Assembly (NCBI GenBank): GCA_024195265.1
Contig: JAJLRJ010000005.1
Span: forward strand, 23,985,855 to 24,049,854
Direction of reading: 5' to 3'
DNA length: 64,000 nucleotides
DNA from: Dendrophyllia cribrosa
Taxonomy: Eukaryota > Cnidaria > Anthozoa > Scleractinia > Dendrophylliidae
Both the position numbers and the translations under genes were made by a program. The notes beneath the pieces were generated by a model. It searched no databases, had not been told where the DNA came from, and saw only the letters and a program-made list of their open reading frames with translations. Position 1 is the stretch's first letter, and each line of letters begins with the position of its first letter. This document shows, piece by piece, positions 11,516 through 23,398 of this stretch.

Positions 11516-11740
11516 AAGCGCTAACATTCCGCGCTAACTTTCAACATTCATAACTTCTTTAATATGTATTCAAACGCCATCAAACTTTGTGACTTTTCCT
11601 AAAATTTATCTGGCAACAATTTTATATGAGAATTTATTGATCACGTGACTTGATGTTTCTATGGCAACAAGATTTTGACAGCCATGTTATTTGAAATTTG
11701 CATATTTGTACCTTTCAATGAAGAATGCAAAACATGCGCG
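11383..11740. repeat. G-run repeat copy bordered by TTAA
   Basis: 11383-11460 (GCATAGCCGGTTCTGGTG onward) recurs at 34606-34675. At 11458-11461 a TTAA begins the terminus CCCTATTCATCCTGGGGG, followed by a poly-G tract at about 11480-11511, then GCACAAAGCGC and a body (CGCTAACTTTCAACATTCAT ...) shared with units at 53881, 57851 and 59056. The right half is lost where the 11745 repeat begins. Confidence 0.6.
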
Positions 11741-11744
11741 TACG

Positions 11745-12068
11745 ACGTCATGCAACATCCGGGATCTTTTCGAAAGAAGATTGTGTTGTCCATTTTTATG
11801 TGTTTGTTCATTCATTACATAGGTCGAAAAGCGATTTTATGTAAACAAAACAAGACTTGAATTTTATTATAGTTCTAACTTCACCCGCGTGGCCTTATGC
11901 AAATATGTTTGTGTATTTTTTGCAATTTTGATTTCCAAATCAGTTTCTCGGACAATTTCGATAAGCAACAGGCGCAATTCTGTTTTTGAGAATTGCTAAA
12001 ATTGAAAAATAGCCCGGTCATCAATCTTAATTCTTATGCTTTCACCTTACACCTCAGTTAAGGTTCAC
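11745..12068. repeat. Internally deleted copy of the 1934-2932 repeat
   Basis: CGACGTCATGCAACATCCGG here joins directly to AAGAAGATTGTGTTGTCC, two segments about 575 bases apart in the 1934-2932 copy. The rest follows that copy to its end. Confidence 0.6.
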
Positions 12069-14007
12069 CTTAGTTAAGCTTGTTCGAGAGAGCGAACAAA
12101 GCTGCGAAATGACTAAAATAAACCGACTTTTGATTGTGGCGAAATTCCCGTACATATATTTTTTTGTTGTGTGATATATTTACGTTTTAAGCTTCGTGAA
12201 AAACGTCCTGCTGCTATTAATTTTTGAGCGAAGAATCTTCTATTTATAGCGTTTCGTATGCACGAGTTGGTTTATAGCAGCCTTTAATTTTATTAGCTTT
12301 AGACGCACCAGAAAGGTATAGCTGCAATAACAATAATCACAATATAATGCGATACTGTTTTACGCGTTGGGCTCCTTTAGCTTTGCAGGAATTTGTTTCC
12401 TGGCATTTTCTCGTGCATGTCCCCACCCTCGCCAACGATAATGCTCCGCCCTTTAGCATGCATTTGGATTTCTTTGGGTCACTAGTATTGTGCAATTTAA
12501 ATATTTTATTAGTTTGATGTGGAAATGCTAGGATGTGTAAATTTCCCAAGCCTTATTTTAGTGTCTTACACCTACGGTAAGGACGACGTATTAGATAATG
12601 TTACTTTCTTTTGGATGGACATAAAAATCGTTATGTGGTCAAGTTTTGTGTCATGGAGCTAAGACACATCTCCATTGTTTAATGGCGTTCTGCATTCAGC
12701 ATACATTTTGACTCAACGGCGTGAATCCTAGGGATTACGTATGTTTTTCTTCAGTAAATTATTTCGGTCCATCTCGTCTGGCCATTCGCCTACCATGGCA
12801 TCATAGTTGTTTTTTTTCTTGACTAAACGATATTATAAAGTGGAAAGTCGATGCAAATTCTGCGGTTCGTTGTCGCCGTTTCGCTGCAGAAGTAAGTTTG
12901 AGGAAAAGGAAGAAAAAAATTTCTCGGCCCAGGGTACCATTCGCTTCAGTCTTTTGCTTCTTGAAAAAAAAATAGGGAAGGCTGCTCAAAGTGGTAATTG
13001 AGAATTGAGTACCACGAATTTGCATTGACTTTCCATATCGAATCTTCATTTCAACTTTCTACTTTATTGGTTCGAATATATATTCAGTTTACTTTGTAAA
13101 TCCAATTTCGCTTTTCAGTTTCATATCCATCATAATAACAATCAGTAATTCAGGCCAAATAAAAGTTATGATTCCTTTGAAACATTTCTTCAACAAACAC
13201 ATACATATCAGGCAGTTGCTGCTACGTTATGAATTATTTGTTGCCATGTTTGAAAAGGGAAGGTTGCTTTACAGCTGCCCGACTCACAAATATTGGCTGG
13301 TTTGTCATTTCCACATCTCAGATGCTAATCACATTGGTTCTTAAGATAGTTGGCAAAATGGTCACGAAGGTCTGTTTTGTTGAATTGATATGACGTTTGC
13401 ATAGCTATCCACCGCGGTCAAACGTCCGAGACGTTTTTCGTAGTGGTATTTTATTTAATATTAAATGGAAATATGGGCAAGGATGTATAAAAAAATTAGT
13501 TGACGTTACCATCTCGTATTTTTTTTTTCCAAATAATGTGCTTCTTCCCGTTGAAAACTGACCAAAACTCTTTGCGCCTGATCAAAATTATGTTGGCAAA
13601 TGGCGCCGACAATTCTGCAGTTCCAGTTTTTAAACGCTTAGAACCTCTTTAGTAAGCTTTCAAAACGTTTAATGAATTGACAGTGTATAGGCAATTTATT
13701 AAACTTTAATCAGTAAAAATGACAACCTTAACTTTTACAAATTTCTCTCGTTTGACCGCAGTTAAGCATAGCAAAAACCGATATTGGTGGTTGAACAAAT
13801 ATGAATTGCTTCCCAGATAATAATGAAGTAAAACGGGCAAAATGTAATTTTCTGTAAAACAAGTATTACTTGCACGCCTAGTAAATGTAATTACATCTTT
13901 ACATTATATATACTACAAAAACGACTTGAAACCAAAAACAAAGAAAACCGCGATTACCTTGAAAAAACCTTCATGCAAATAACGCGAAAATGATGTCCAT
14001 AAATATA
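12069..14007. other. Gene-free stretch with one MITE-like hairpin
   Basis: No gene recognised. Within it, 12842-13034 is bounded by inverted copies GGAAAGTCGATGCAAATTC and GAATTTGCATTGACTTTCC, a probable short inverted-repeat element. A solitary relative of this terminus lies near 10638. Confidence 0.4.
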
Positions 14008-14931
14008 TTAGATCCTCTCACTTAATGTCATTTCTCTACGACTATAAATTAAAGTTTCTTCGTTTCTCCTGAGAAAGGGCTGCTTCAGTTCTCTTTTAAT
14101 GTCTTGCTTTAAAAATGCGTAAACCAATGGATTCACCGCCGAATTTCCGACAAGAAACAAAGTAAGAATCCTTGGGACATTTTCGGACACATTACAAGAA
14201 AATGTAATACACAGAACTAAATAGTTGATTACTGTATGGCATCCCAAGAAAAACATTACTACAGCAATGATAAAGTACGCTGTTTTGTGCTTCTTACGTC
14301 TGTGCGTAGATGCAGCTTCCTCTGTAGATTTTGGAAGCTGTTCTTAAAGTTCTATAGACCCAACACGATTTTCGATGGAAGAATCTCTCTCTGCCTTCGT
14401 CCATGCGACAAACAGGATGCGAACAACGCCAAAGAGAAGCAGCACGCAGGCCAATCTGTCGAAAGCCGAGACTCCGGTCAATCGCAGAATTTTCCAAGCA
14501 GTGTGCGAGTTCGTAGCGTACATTCCAAACTAGACAAGAGACAGCGAAATGATCAAAGGAATCAACCATGCTAGTAAAATAACTATGGCCGGGTGTCGTG
14601 CGGTCATGCAGTTAGGATATCTTAAAGGGTAAACAATGTTGTTGTAGCGATCCCATGTCAGAGCGCAAAGATTTGCGACGGACGAGTGAAGGAAAAACCA
14701 GTAGAAGGCCACATAAACCATTTCATGGCAGACTATTGATTTGTTGCAAAGATATCCCGAGGGAAAGACAGCAACTCCGATCCCAAAGTCTTCAAAAGCC
14801 AATGATAAAACGAGCCAATTGGACGACGAATGTAGCCTGTGATTTTTAGCAAGGAGAAAAACCACTAAGCCATTTCCTGCTGCTGTTGTGATGGAAAGCA
14901 ACCAGCCTAAAAAAATAAACGATACTTCCAT
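14008..14931 (-). pseudogene. Broken atypical class A GPCR
   Basis: Paralog of the receptor at 28767-29678 along its whole length, in one constant reading frame from the ATG at 14931 to the stop at 14008. Two in-frame stops interrupt it: TAG at 14532-14530, after SLSLV (where the copy also has three extra bases), and TAA at 14346-14344, in ICL3 after VGSIEL. The DRY region (CALTWDRY), GYLC, WLIP and NSAVNPLVYAFLK are still readable, and the TM6 motif reads GCHTVINY. Decay is light, so loss is recent. Readthrough or recoding is possible in principle, but the paralog's open frame argues for a pseudogene. A truncated 133-residue product ending after TM4 could still be made. Confidence 0.88.
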
Positions 14932-15734
14932 TTCAGTAAACTTAATAAACGTCGACTTTAAGGTTTTTTTTAGTATTTTAGATGTCCTGTGACGTTAGGC
15001 GTCGAAAATGAAAGGATGTCTCAACAACAGGGATCGTTGAACCTCTAAACTGTTTTGCATTTGTAATTTCCTGAGGCGCGACTGGCACAGAATGTCTACA
15101 AAGGGCAATATAGGTAGTCCGTCAAGTTGTTAGATTTATTACTAACTAAGCCGTTGCTGTCTTTTTCTCTAGTACAATGAGACAAAGTAAACAGTGAAAT
15201 TTCCAGACAATGCAGGTGCAAGAACATAGCAAAGCAGTGAATAATCTATAAAGCTGAGCGTCGCCTTACGAATTGAGAACTTCTTTTGCGACGACGACGA
15301 CGTCAGCCATTAAAAATACCTTATACGCGTTTCCTCCCTCAGAACGGCGACGACTGCATGAATTACCATTCAGAAGTTGTCTTGGCAAGAGAGCGACTTG
15401 AGGTTTATTGTGATTATTATTATCCTTTCTATTTTTATCTCTGCCGAGGAATGAGTTTGGAACACAGTGTATGAGTTTATCCAAGACAGTCGTTAACCGA
15501 TGTTTAGCCAATTCATGACTTCATATATATTTACCACAGCGAATTGCCAGACGAAGAACCGGTCTGTCCAAGCACAAGTTTTGCTCAAAGATTATTAAAA
15601 TATTTCTAAAGTTTATTTTAGAGCTCATTTGAGTCGTTTTTTATTTAACGTTGTCTGCTCTGTTAGACCAAAAGGTTCGTTGTAAACGATCTTCACCGAC
15701 GCTGCTTCAGTGTATTATTCCTGCAGCCGTTGCT
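14932..15734. other. Intergenic, nothing firm
   Basis: Region between the receptor pseudogene and the second Kolobok element. Short open frames near 15266-15511 on both strands lack domain character. Confidence 0.35.
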
Positions 15735-16049
15735 TTAAAGTGCTACTATGATCAAATTGTCGAATACCTTTAATTTTCGCGTAGTTGGTAGTTAACTTCC
15801 TAAAGTACATGATTTCCAAAGTATATCGTCATGCGATGAAGGAAAGTGGGTTTTTTTTGCGCTCAAACTCCGATAATTTTCATCCGCCATTGAACCGCCA
15901 TGTTCCTGCGGCCTGGTTACTAACGGCAGAGGCCTGGTCACTTGGAATTCGCGGGAAAATCAAGTGACGTCATTTTCTCAAGTCACAGCGCTGGCCAAGG
16001 CTAATTTCTCATACGATTTCACCCACTTCTTCGAAAAGTCTTCATTTTA

Positions 16050-16295
16050 ATGATGGGAAGTCGTTGTGTTGTACAGGAGTGCAGCAATGAGACTGATAGA
16101 GCGGCCGGAATCGCGCTGCATGCGAGCCGGACCGACAAAACGATAGATTGTTTGAACCAAGGGGAAGAATTTCCATCCTCACCAAGGACACGTTTTGTTT
16201 GTATTTTCTCGATTCACATCGAGGAAAACCGTTTTACTCGGGCTTTCGACCCATGCCTAGCATATGGAAAAAGGGGAGCGATCAACAGATTGTGA
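16050..16295 (+). pseudogene. THAP-domain exon relic of a Kolobok transposase
   Basis: Frame starting MMGSRCVVQECSNETD shows the first two THAP zinc ligands (C-x4-C). Later VCIFSIHIEENRFTRAFD corresponds to the usual VCSxHFxxDCFxR block, with a short insertion between the third cysteine and the histidine. GAINRL stands where the terminal AVPTIF-like motif belongs, then a stop. THAP domains bind transposon-end DNA in Kolobok and P-type transposases (family knowledge). The distorted C-x2-H spacing and missing catalytic region make it non-functional. Confidence 0.65.
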
Positions 16296-16519
16296 ATCTG
16301 AAAGAAATCTGCATAAAGAAGAAGAAGAAGCGGCAAAAGGTGCGCGCAAAATGTGTGAATATTCTCATATTAAAACTTGCTGATTGTTTTTATCTGGTGA
16401 TTTCTCGCTAGCTTGCTTTACACTCATACAAAAAGTAGTCACAATACACATTTCATATCGTGTTTCTCAAGTACCAAACTTTGATTAAACGAATAAATAA
16501 TGTGAGCGTTATAGCTTTT

Positions 16520-17160
16520 AGAACTGACCAAATGAAAAAATCTTTTGCAAGGATTGGTGTATCAATTTGGAACACTATTCCTCATTCTGTAAACCCAAGT
16601 TTCAAAATAAGATTAACCCTTTAAGCCCTATTAAATATCAACATTTTAATTCTCATTTCTTGTCCCTATACATTTCCTAGAAAAGTAGTCGAGAGAAATT
16701 GTTTAGATATCAAGAGAATTCATCTTGTGTGATCATGTCCTTTATTCTCATGACCTTTTTGATTGATAAGGCATTGATATTGCAAGGAGAAATTTGATGC
16801 TGATCACTCTTAGGGCTTAAAGGGTTAAACAAATACTTCTTGATACTTTAGAGCTTGAGAATGACTATATTGAAGTCTCATCTGATCAATTACTTCAGCC
16901 AATTATTATAGACCTTGGAAAGCATAATTATTTGATGTACTATATTTAAGGTTTTGCACTTATTGTATTTTTTTTGTCTTATAGTTTAGGTAATAATATA
17001 GTTTATAAACTTAAGTTTGTATTAATCTTTCCCCCGCCTCAATTAGCCTTTTTTGCTGTTAGCGGTGGGCAGGTATCTACTTTAATTAATTAACTGAAAT
17101 TGTATCTACTGTTGTAATATTATTGGAAGGTGTGAAAAAAAATTGTTGTTGTTGTTGCTT
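16520..17160 (+). pseudogene. LINE 3' fragment split by a TTAA MITE
   Basis: RTDQMKKSFARIGVSIWNTI onward matches the C-terminal tail of cnidarian LINE polymerases. The frame runs to 16612, is interrupted by the element at 16617-16824, and resumes as KQILLDTLELENDYIEV. A 3' UTR with CCCCCGCCTCAATTAGCC follows and ends in a (TTG)n tail near 17144-17160, typical of a LINE 3' end. This copy sits inside the decayed Kolobok element. Confidence 0.7.
16617..16824. mobile_element. TTAA-flanked MITE within a LINE
   Basis: Termini CCCTTTAAGCCCTA and TTAGGGCTTAAAGGG are bordered by TTAA on both sides (16613-16616, 16825-16828). It is 208 bases, non-coding, and cleanly interrupts a LINE coding tail, giving the order of insertion. 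Confidence 0.85.
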
Positions 17161-17732
17161 TTCACTCCCAAAACATTTCCAAAACATCACTGTGATAAAG
17201 CTGCTTGTGGTATAAACTGTTCATACAAACACGAAGGAAAGCAATTTGAACTCAACTTTCACTCAGTGTTCGATAAGGTGGTCTTTTGTGTTTATAAGAA
17301 ATTGTCTCTTTTTTGTTTCTCAGATTTTGTTGAAGAAATATTAATTTTGGAATTTGAGTTTCCTATTTTGGGGGCAGGGAAACCCAACGAACTTGTCGTA
17401 TGAAATTTTCAAGCAATCCCTTTCCGGGGTTTGTCATTTATTTAGATGCTCTATGTTCTATGGCTGCACAAGGCCCAAAGATATTGTGTTTTGCAGGTTT
17501 AGCAATCGCAGACTAGTTATTCCTTTCAATTGAAGTTTTCCTTTAGGGAGTTTTTTTTTAATTTTATGTTGTTTGACTCTCAGTCGCCCATGACTGGGCT
17601 ACTCCCTCCCCTCCCCCCCCCCCCCCCCCCCACTCCACCCTAATACTGGACCCTGGTAGTTTGAAAAAGAATGATTTAAAAGGACATCGAGGACAGCAGA
17701 TTCTTTGAGACTGTAGATGTGCAAACATATCA

Positions 17733-18290
17733 TTTTCAGTCAGACCCTAAGGCCTTTATATGGGTTGGGACAAACTGTTTTGGACCTCATAAGCCAGGAA
17801 TAGAAGCATATGAATTGAAATCTTGCAAGGAACACTCTGAGTATGTCTAGATAATCGAAACGAAAGGGCAAGGCTGTATATTTCACCGCTCGCAATTCAG
17901 GTCTGAAAAGAGAATGACACTTTGATATAATTTCTTGTTACCTCATTTGCATAAACATAGCTTTTTTGACCAGAAATAGTGAGAATTCAACGAAATCACG
18001 TGAAAACTTCTAGAATGCAGATGAGCATGTGCACGTGTAGGAAACTACAGGGGAAGTCCGTCTGTCACCTCTGAGACTTGAAAACAGAATGACATTTTCA
18101 GTCAGAACTTTATAAGGGTTGTGGGGGACAGACTTTTGGACCTCATAAGCCATATGGAATATGACTTAAAATCTTGCATGCAACACTCTGAGTATGTCTT
18201 GATAATGGAAGCGATAAAGCAAGTTTGTATCTTCCACCGTTTCAATCTAAGTCTAAAAAGAAAATTATATTTTGACCTATTTCTTGTCAG
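17733..18290. repeat. Imperfect tandem pair, ~360-bp period
   Basis: TTTTGGACCTCATAAGCCA, TCTTGCA and CACTCTGAGTATGTCT recur in order in 17733-17940 and again in 18093-18290. The second unit ends shortly before a (GTT)n tail near 18396-18412, so the pair may be LINE 3' sequence. Confidence 0.55.
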
Positions 18291-18997
18291 GAAATATGTA
18301 CATCAACAATATAAAAAACATTTTGTCTATGTAGTACCTTTATTTTTATGTTAATTTTTGAAAAGAATATCAAAATCTTGTTGAACTAATAAAGTTGTTG
18401 TTGTTGTTGTAGTGTACATATGATATTGACTCTACATTTTTACGTATAAATACTGAAGAATAACCAAGAAAAAAATGGAAGGTTGCTCACAACAGTTTTT
18501 AAGTTTACTACATTTTGGTACGTTCATGCATTTTTCCAAACCTCACTAAACCATACAATAGTGTATCAAAATCAGAGAGACTTGCTTGGGCCAGGCTGAA
18601 TACATGTACTTGACTATGCATAAGAATAATAATTATTAAAAGTTTACAAATTAACCAAAAAAAAAATGGGGGCAGATTTCCAACAATTGCACAATCTGAA
18701 TAACAAACTTACACAATCTGCTCCAAAGAATATTGTTTTTAATGTATATTACTTTGTAAACACGAACTTTCACTCGGGTGACATAGAATAACACAAGAAA
18801 AATGGGGGTTACTGGGTAAACTTTCATACCATAAGTCCCAAAAGGTAATTAGTCAGTCTCACTGATTGCTATGGTAACAGTTAATAGCATCATGTAAAAC
18901 ATTTTTGGGTTCAGTGGAAGTTAGACATGACTGTTATCATTTGAGGCCCAGTTACCAAAATTGCGTACAATATGTGGATGCCTGTTACCAGAAAATA

Positions 18998-19170
18998 CAG
19001 TCAACTCTTTCTAAGACGGACACCGTCGGGACTGGCCCCAAATGTCCATCTTAGAGAGATGTCCATCTTATAGAGAGCTTAGTTACAGTAAAATGACTGA
19101 AAAACCGAATGGCACCGACCAACACTAGGTGTCTGTTTTATAGAGGTGTCCGTTAAGTGAGAGTTGACTG
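18998..19170. mobile_element. TA-flanked MITE, Tc1/mariner-pogo type
   Basis: Termini CAGTCAACTCTTTCTAAGAC and the inverted GTTAAGTGAGAGTTGACTG are bordered by TA on both sides (18996-18997, 19171-19172). Both also share GGACACC/GGTGTCC inside. 173 bases, non-coding. The TA duplication and CAGT ends are typical of pogo/Tigger-like MITEs. Confidence 0.8.
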
Positions 19171-19424
19171 TATACCCAAATAAATTTTCTTCAAAAATGA
19201 TAGAAGCATCCAGTGGTGTGAAACTGGAAACCTGATGTGAGCCACCTTACATAGCTTGTGTACATAGAAAACAACTCATTGCAAATTGTTGTTGTCTTGC
19301 ACATTTATTTTCTCATTGATAATTGTACTTATTCACATCTGGATATAATAAATACAATGTATTGATAAAACCTTTGTTTTGAAGGTCAAAGAATTTTTTT
19401 TTTGAAAAATTTAGTCCTCCCCCC

Positions 19425-20170
19425 TTCCTCTTTGTAGTAAGTGTACTCTTCATCAGAATTTGGAAGGTTTGCCTGACGCACAGATTGGTGATATGCCACA
19501 GATCTCAGGAACCTAAAGAAATAAAAATTACAGAGGATGATTTTGAGTATATACAAATGTGGTTATTTGGACTTGTCGTTCAACCTTGCCATATGAGCAA
19601 ATTTTGTGTTGAGTCCCAACATTGCCTGCATGACCGGTGTTTATAAACAGCAGTGCATTTTCCATGGTAAAAAGAACAATAAGCTCATTCGGAATGGAAA
19701 CTAAACTGTATACCTGTGTGTACACTCTCCTTTATCACGCCACCGTGAAGTTATAAAACACCAAGACAAAACTTGCGAAAGTCTGAACTAAACCTCAAGC
19801 TAAACTTGGCTTCGGCTTCATTGAGTCTCCGAGAACACAGCAAACAATTCATCTACATACCAATATTTGGTGTCTTCCTCGCCAGAAAAAAGAATCGGCA
19901 AAACCTGCTCTTCCTCCTCGTCGGCCTCTAGGAAGACTCCTAGAGCTACAATAGCTGTTCAAGTATTCGGCTGCCTCTTCTTCAGTCGGAACTGGCTCTA
20001 CAGAGTCATCGCAATTGACGATTTCTTCTTTTTCATTGCCTATATCGTGCGAAGCTATCCAGACAAGCTTTCTGAATCACTGTTGTCACTACAGCTTTGA
20101 AATTCGTCGCTAGAAGGGTACGGTCTCTAGAAGCCCAGAACTAGTGAGTGAACGAAGACATCGGATCAGC
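19425..20170 (-). pseudogene. Relic of a transposon ballast-domain gene
   Basis: Reading leftward from the right terminus, an acidic N-terminal region is recognisable but frameshifted: SCSDNSDSESLSG, then VEPVPTEEEAAEYLN, then EADEEEEQVLPILF and SGEEDTKYW before a GTATGT donor at 19860. Further on, a good acceptor (TTTATTTCTTTAG) opens an exon at 19512 reading RFLRSVAYHQSVRQANLPNS and then DEEYTYYKEE. This aligns with the last exon of the ballast gene at 47654 (RTWRLEAYRQFTW ... FPEESGQYAGFREA) in the same splice phase, but with roughly 25 codons deleted. The middle cysteine-rich exons are not found. Confidence 0.5.
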
Positions 20171-20484
20171 GACTTGAGAAAATGACGTCACAACATAAAA
20201 ACAATATAGATTTGAATGAATTACCGCAACTCCAATCGCTGTTATAACGCGGGCTCACTGGAACATAAATCCATAATGGCGGACTCGAAAAGCACTACTT
20301 TCTAAGGTCAATATTTTTACTTTGCGGGGCCCTAACTTAAATTAATTGACCTAGACAGGTACAGTGACATCTGATAAGCTGTAAGGAAGACGTTTTTGTT
20401 TCATACGTGACATTAATTTTTGATCATAGTAGCACTTTAATATTTTCAACAAGATCATGTAGATAATCTTCTCAAGTAAATTAA

Positions 20485-22074
20485 GGCATGGGCCGCCAGT
20501 TATTTCGCCCGAAAAGTGAGGGGCTGGTCTATCTTCTGAGGCTTTATTTGTTCCAGTGTAAAACTTTGCAAGAATAATAAGTTTGCAATTATTGTTATTT
20601 TAATGTGAGCATGGTATGCAAATTAGGTAACGTGACTTATTACGTCCATAAAGTCTTAAAAATCGTAAAGCAATCAAAGGGCTCTTCAAGCCATCTCGTT
20701 AATGCGTTAGAAGGTGAGGTTAATAAAAAAATAGGCAGTCTATGACTGCATGTAGCTTACTGCGCCTGTTATTACTTAGATTATCGTAGGATTTCCTCCC
20801 CCCCCCCCCCCCCCCCCCCTCCTTGCCCCCTGGATTTCCAAGCCGAGAGACCCCCCTCTCCTGCCCGGATTTGCAATAAAGGTTTGGAAGCCCTAAATTT
20901 ACAGGTAATGAGAAAAAAAAAATACATGTAATCGCATTCAGAAGATTTTGTTTTTATAATTTTCAAAACCGTGCTGACGAGTGCTATAAATTGGTGAAAC
21001 ATTTTAAAAATAAATATTGCGTGACGCATCATGCCCCCCCCCCCCCCCCCCCCCCCCCCCGCGTGATTTCAAGACTAAATCGAAGTGAAATATTTCTAGT
21101 TCCTAAATAACTGCTTTGATTTTGCCACGTATTAGTTTTTCCTGGCTTCATAGTTTATTCAAAGTGTTGTCGCAAATACACAATATTTCCTTGAATGAAA
21201 ATGTCTTTCCCTTGAATAAAAGAGTTAAACGCTTATCAGAATTCAGTGATTTTCTGCTTCCGGAAGGCTTAGCGATTTGTTTATCCTAATTGCAGCGCTA
21301 GCGTCTGCGAATTATATTATAAACATAACTCTGCTATAAACCCGCGTATAAACCTCAGAAAGCGGACAAACATACAATATGAAATTTCTTAGCTTCGTCG
21401 AGCGCGGAAAATGTCAAAGCGCAACTCACCCAAATCACTGTAAATAAGAACTGTACGCGAAAAATGTCAAAGCGCAACTCACGCAAATCACTGTAAATAA
21501 GAACTGTAATACCCTTGTGGTGAGGTCATAGCTCTAAGAACTGTAATACCTTTGTGGTAACGTAACGTAAGACATAACAAGTTCATGACAATTCAATACC
21601 CTAGGGAAATTAACAATAGGTCCGGGGGTGCCCCTCAAAATTTTTTTTAGTGGCGGTATGTGACGCACTTCTTGAAATCCTAACCTGTTTAACCAACCAT
21701 ATCCTCGGTGCCCTAATATAGCTTCTATAAAAAAGAAATAAGTAACCCCCGGACAAATGTTAACAAACTAAACAAAGAACCTTTGTTAACAACTTTTGCC
21801 CCTTTTTTCGTACTGAATCGTACATCTCGTTTATGCGCAAGCGCATTAACGAGATAAAAATGGCAACAGTTTATACCAACATTCATCTATTTTTACTGCT
21901 CCTAAATGGTTTACAAAGTCAGCAACAAAGGATCTGTGCTTACGTCATGGATGTCAGTATGACAACATTGTCAAACATATTTAAATCTGTCAAAGTTTTA
22001 TGTTTGTATAGTTTAATCCTCAGAAGATAGACCACCCCCTCACTTTTTGGGCGAAATAACTGGCGGCCCATGCT
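20485..22074. mobile_element. TTAA-flanked non-autonomous element
   Basis: About 57-base inverted termini, starting GCATGGGCCGCCAGTTATTT after one variable base, bordered by TTAA at 20481-20484 and 22075-22078. The interior (1590 bases in all) has poly-C tracts at about 20797-20819 and 21034-21060 and a short tandem duplication at about 21407-21510 (AATGTCAAAGCGCAACTCAC twice). It holds no transposase. Confidence 0.8.
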
Positions 22075-23398
22075 TTAATTTGCCTGAGTTCAGTTTCTGC
22101 GAAATTCTGATGTCAACAAGCGTTCTGGTTTTAACAAACCGGCTGGGAAACACTTACCAGGAATTTGATTAGTTTAAATTAGATTTTGGTTTCAACAAAT
22201 TGTTTGCTTAGGTCCTTACCTATTTTATATAGGATTTTACAGATGAAATGACTCTTGACGACGATGTCATGTTAGGGAAGGAGGTAATGTTCAAGCAGTG
22301 GAAGTTTAAGAGGCAGTGTCGCTAAAACCGTTCCACTCGATCTCGGAGTCAAAAATAGTTTTGCTTCATATTATTACCATCAATACTACTATCTATCCTT
22401 ACTACTAGAATGCAGTTGGAATGAGCAGAAAGTTTATTTTACTCCAGTTGTGAGCATTTCAATGCTAGTGTACCGTAAACGACTGAAATATGCAAATTTT
22501 GAGTGCCGTGATACAGGTTTTTTTGATGATCGTTTAAAAACACTTCGGGCCACCAACACCTTAACATTTGCAATTATTCCACAGCTTATTACCTCTTTTT
22601 ATCGCTTCTGTATCATTTAGGTTTTTTCTGATCGTAATCGCTGAGAAATGCAAATGTTCAATTTATTAATTAAACTAAGACACACACACTGCACGAAATA
22701 GCGACTTTTAAACTTCCCAAAATTCTCACATGTGGCACCTAGGCAAGACCTAAATACTCGTTCTAGGCAAAGACTAAGAACTATTTTGTAGAATTATCCA
22801 ATAAAACTTGTGGCACAATGCGATACTGAGTAATGAGTTTGAACTAAAGTTCGCCATTTTCTGTTGATGTTGTCTTGCGTGACACAAATTTCTATTCCAG
22901 ACTACTGTCTTGTTGTCGAATTCTTGTCACTTCATTTATCGATATTTCGGCTTAATTTAAGTAAAATTGAAAACAGATACAATATAGGTCTTCACACAAT
23001 AAATCGCTTTTCTTGTGCTTGCTATAGTGGAAAGCTAGGTGAAAATATTTGCCACTCACTTTGCTCCTAACCAGTGTTCTATAAATAATTCTTTCCGTCG
23101 AATGACCCCGCGAATGACTTGGCGGTTTCATAAACAGTAAGAGATAATATTTGCCTCTTCAACGTGAGATGCCAGAAAGAATCACTAAGATGAACATAGT
23201 TTTGCACATAATTGTGGACCGAGTTCTGGAGGAGAAACGATGAACGATTCACTCCTACAATGGCTTGTGAGCTCTTGTGTAATGTTTTGAAAGTTGCGTT
23301 ACACTGTATCGCATTTTGTGCATTTTTGCATAAATTAAAAGACAAATTAAAATAAGCATACTGTTTGTAAGGTCTGGTGACACAAAATCATTCACACG
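22075..23398. other. Intergenic, nothing recognised
   Basis: No gene, RNA gene or clear repeat seen. Confidence 0.35.

Larger units (their letters stand above)
15739..20436. mobile_element. Decayed Kolobok-type DNA transposon
   Basis: TTAA at 15735-15738 and 20437-20440 border the inverted termini AGTGCTACTATGATCAAA and TTTGATCATAGTAGCACT. Subterminal inverted matches continue inward: TCCGCCATT/AATGGCGGA, and GTGACGTCATTTTCTCAAGT at about 15964, whose inverted copy lies near 20177. Length is 4698 bases. The layout matches the better-preserved element at 47375-52745, though mirrored: a THAP exon relic just inside one end and a ballast-domain gene relic reading inward from the other. The transposase core is gone; a LINE fragment (itself broken by a TTAA MITE) and other repeats occupy the middle. 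Confidence 0.8.

Noticed and set aside
14236..14574. Plus-strand 112-codon frame
   Set aside because: Antisense of the receptor pseudogene; no independent evidence.
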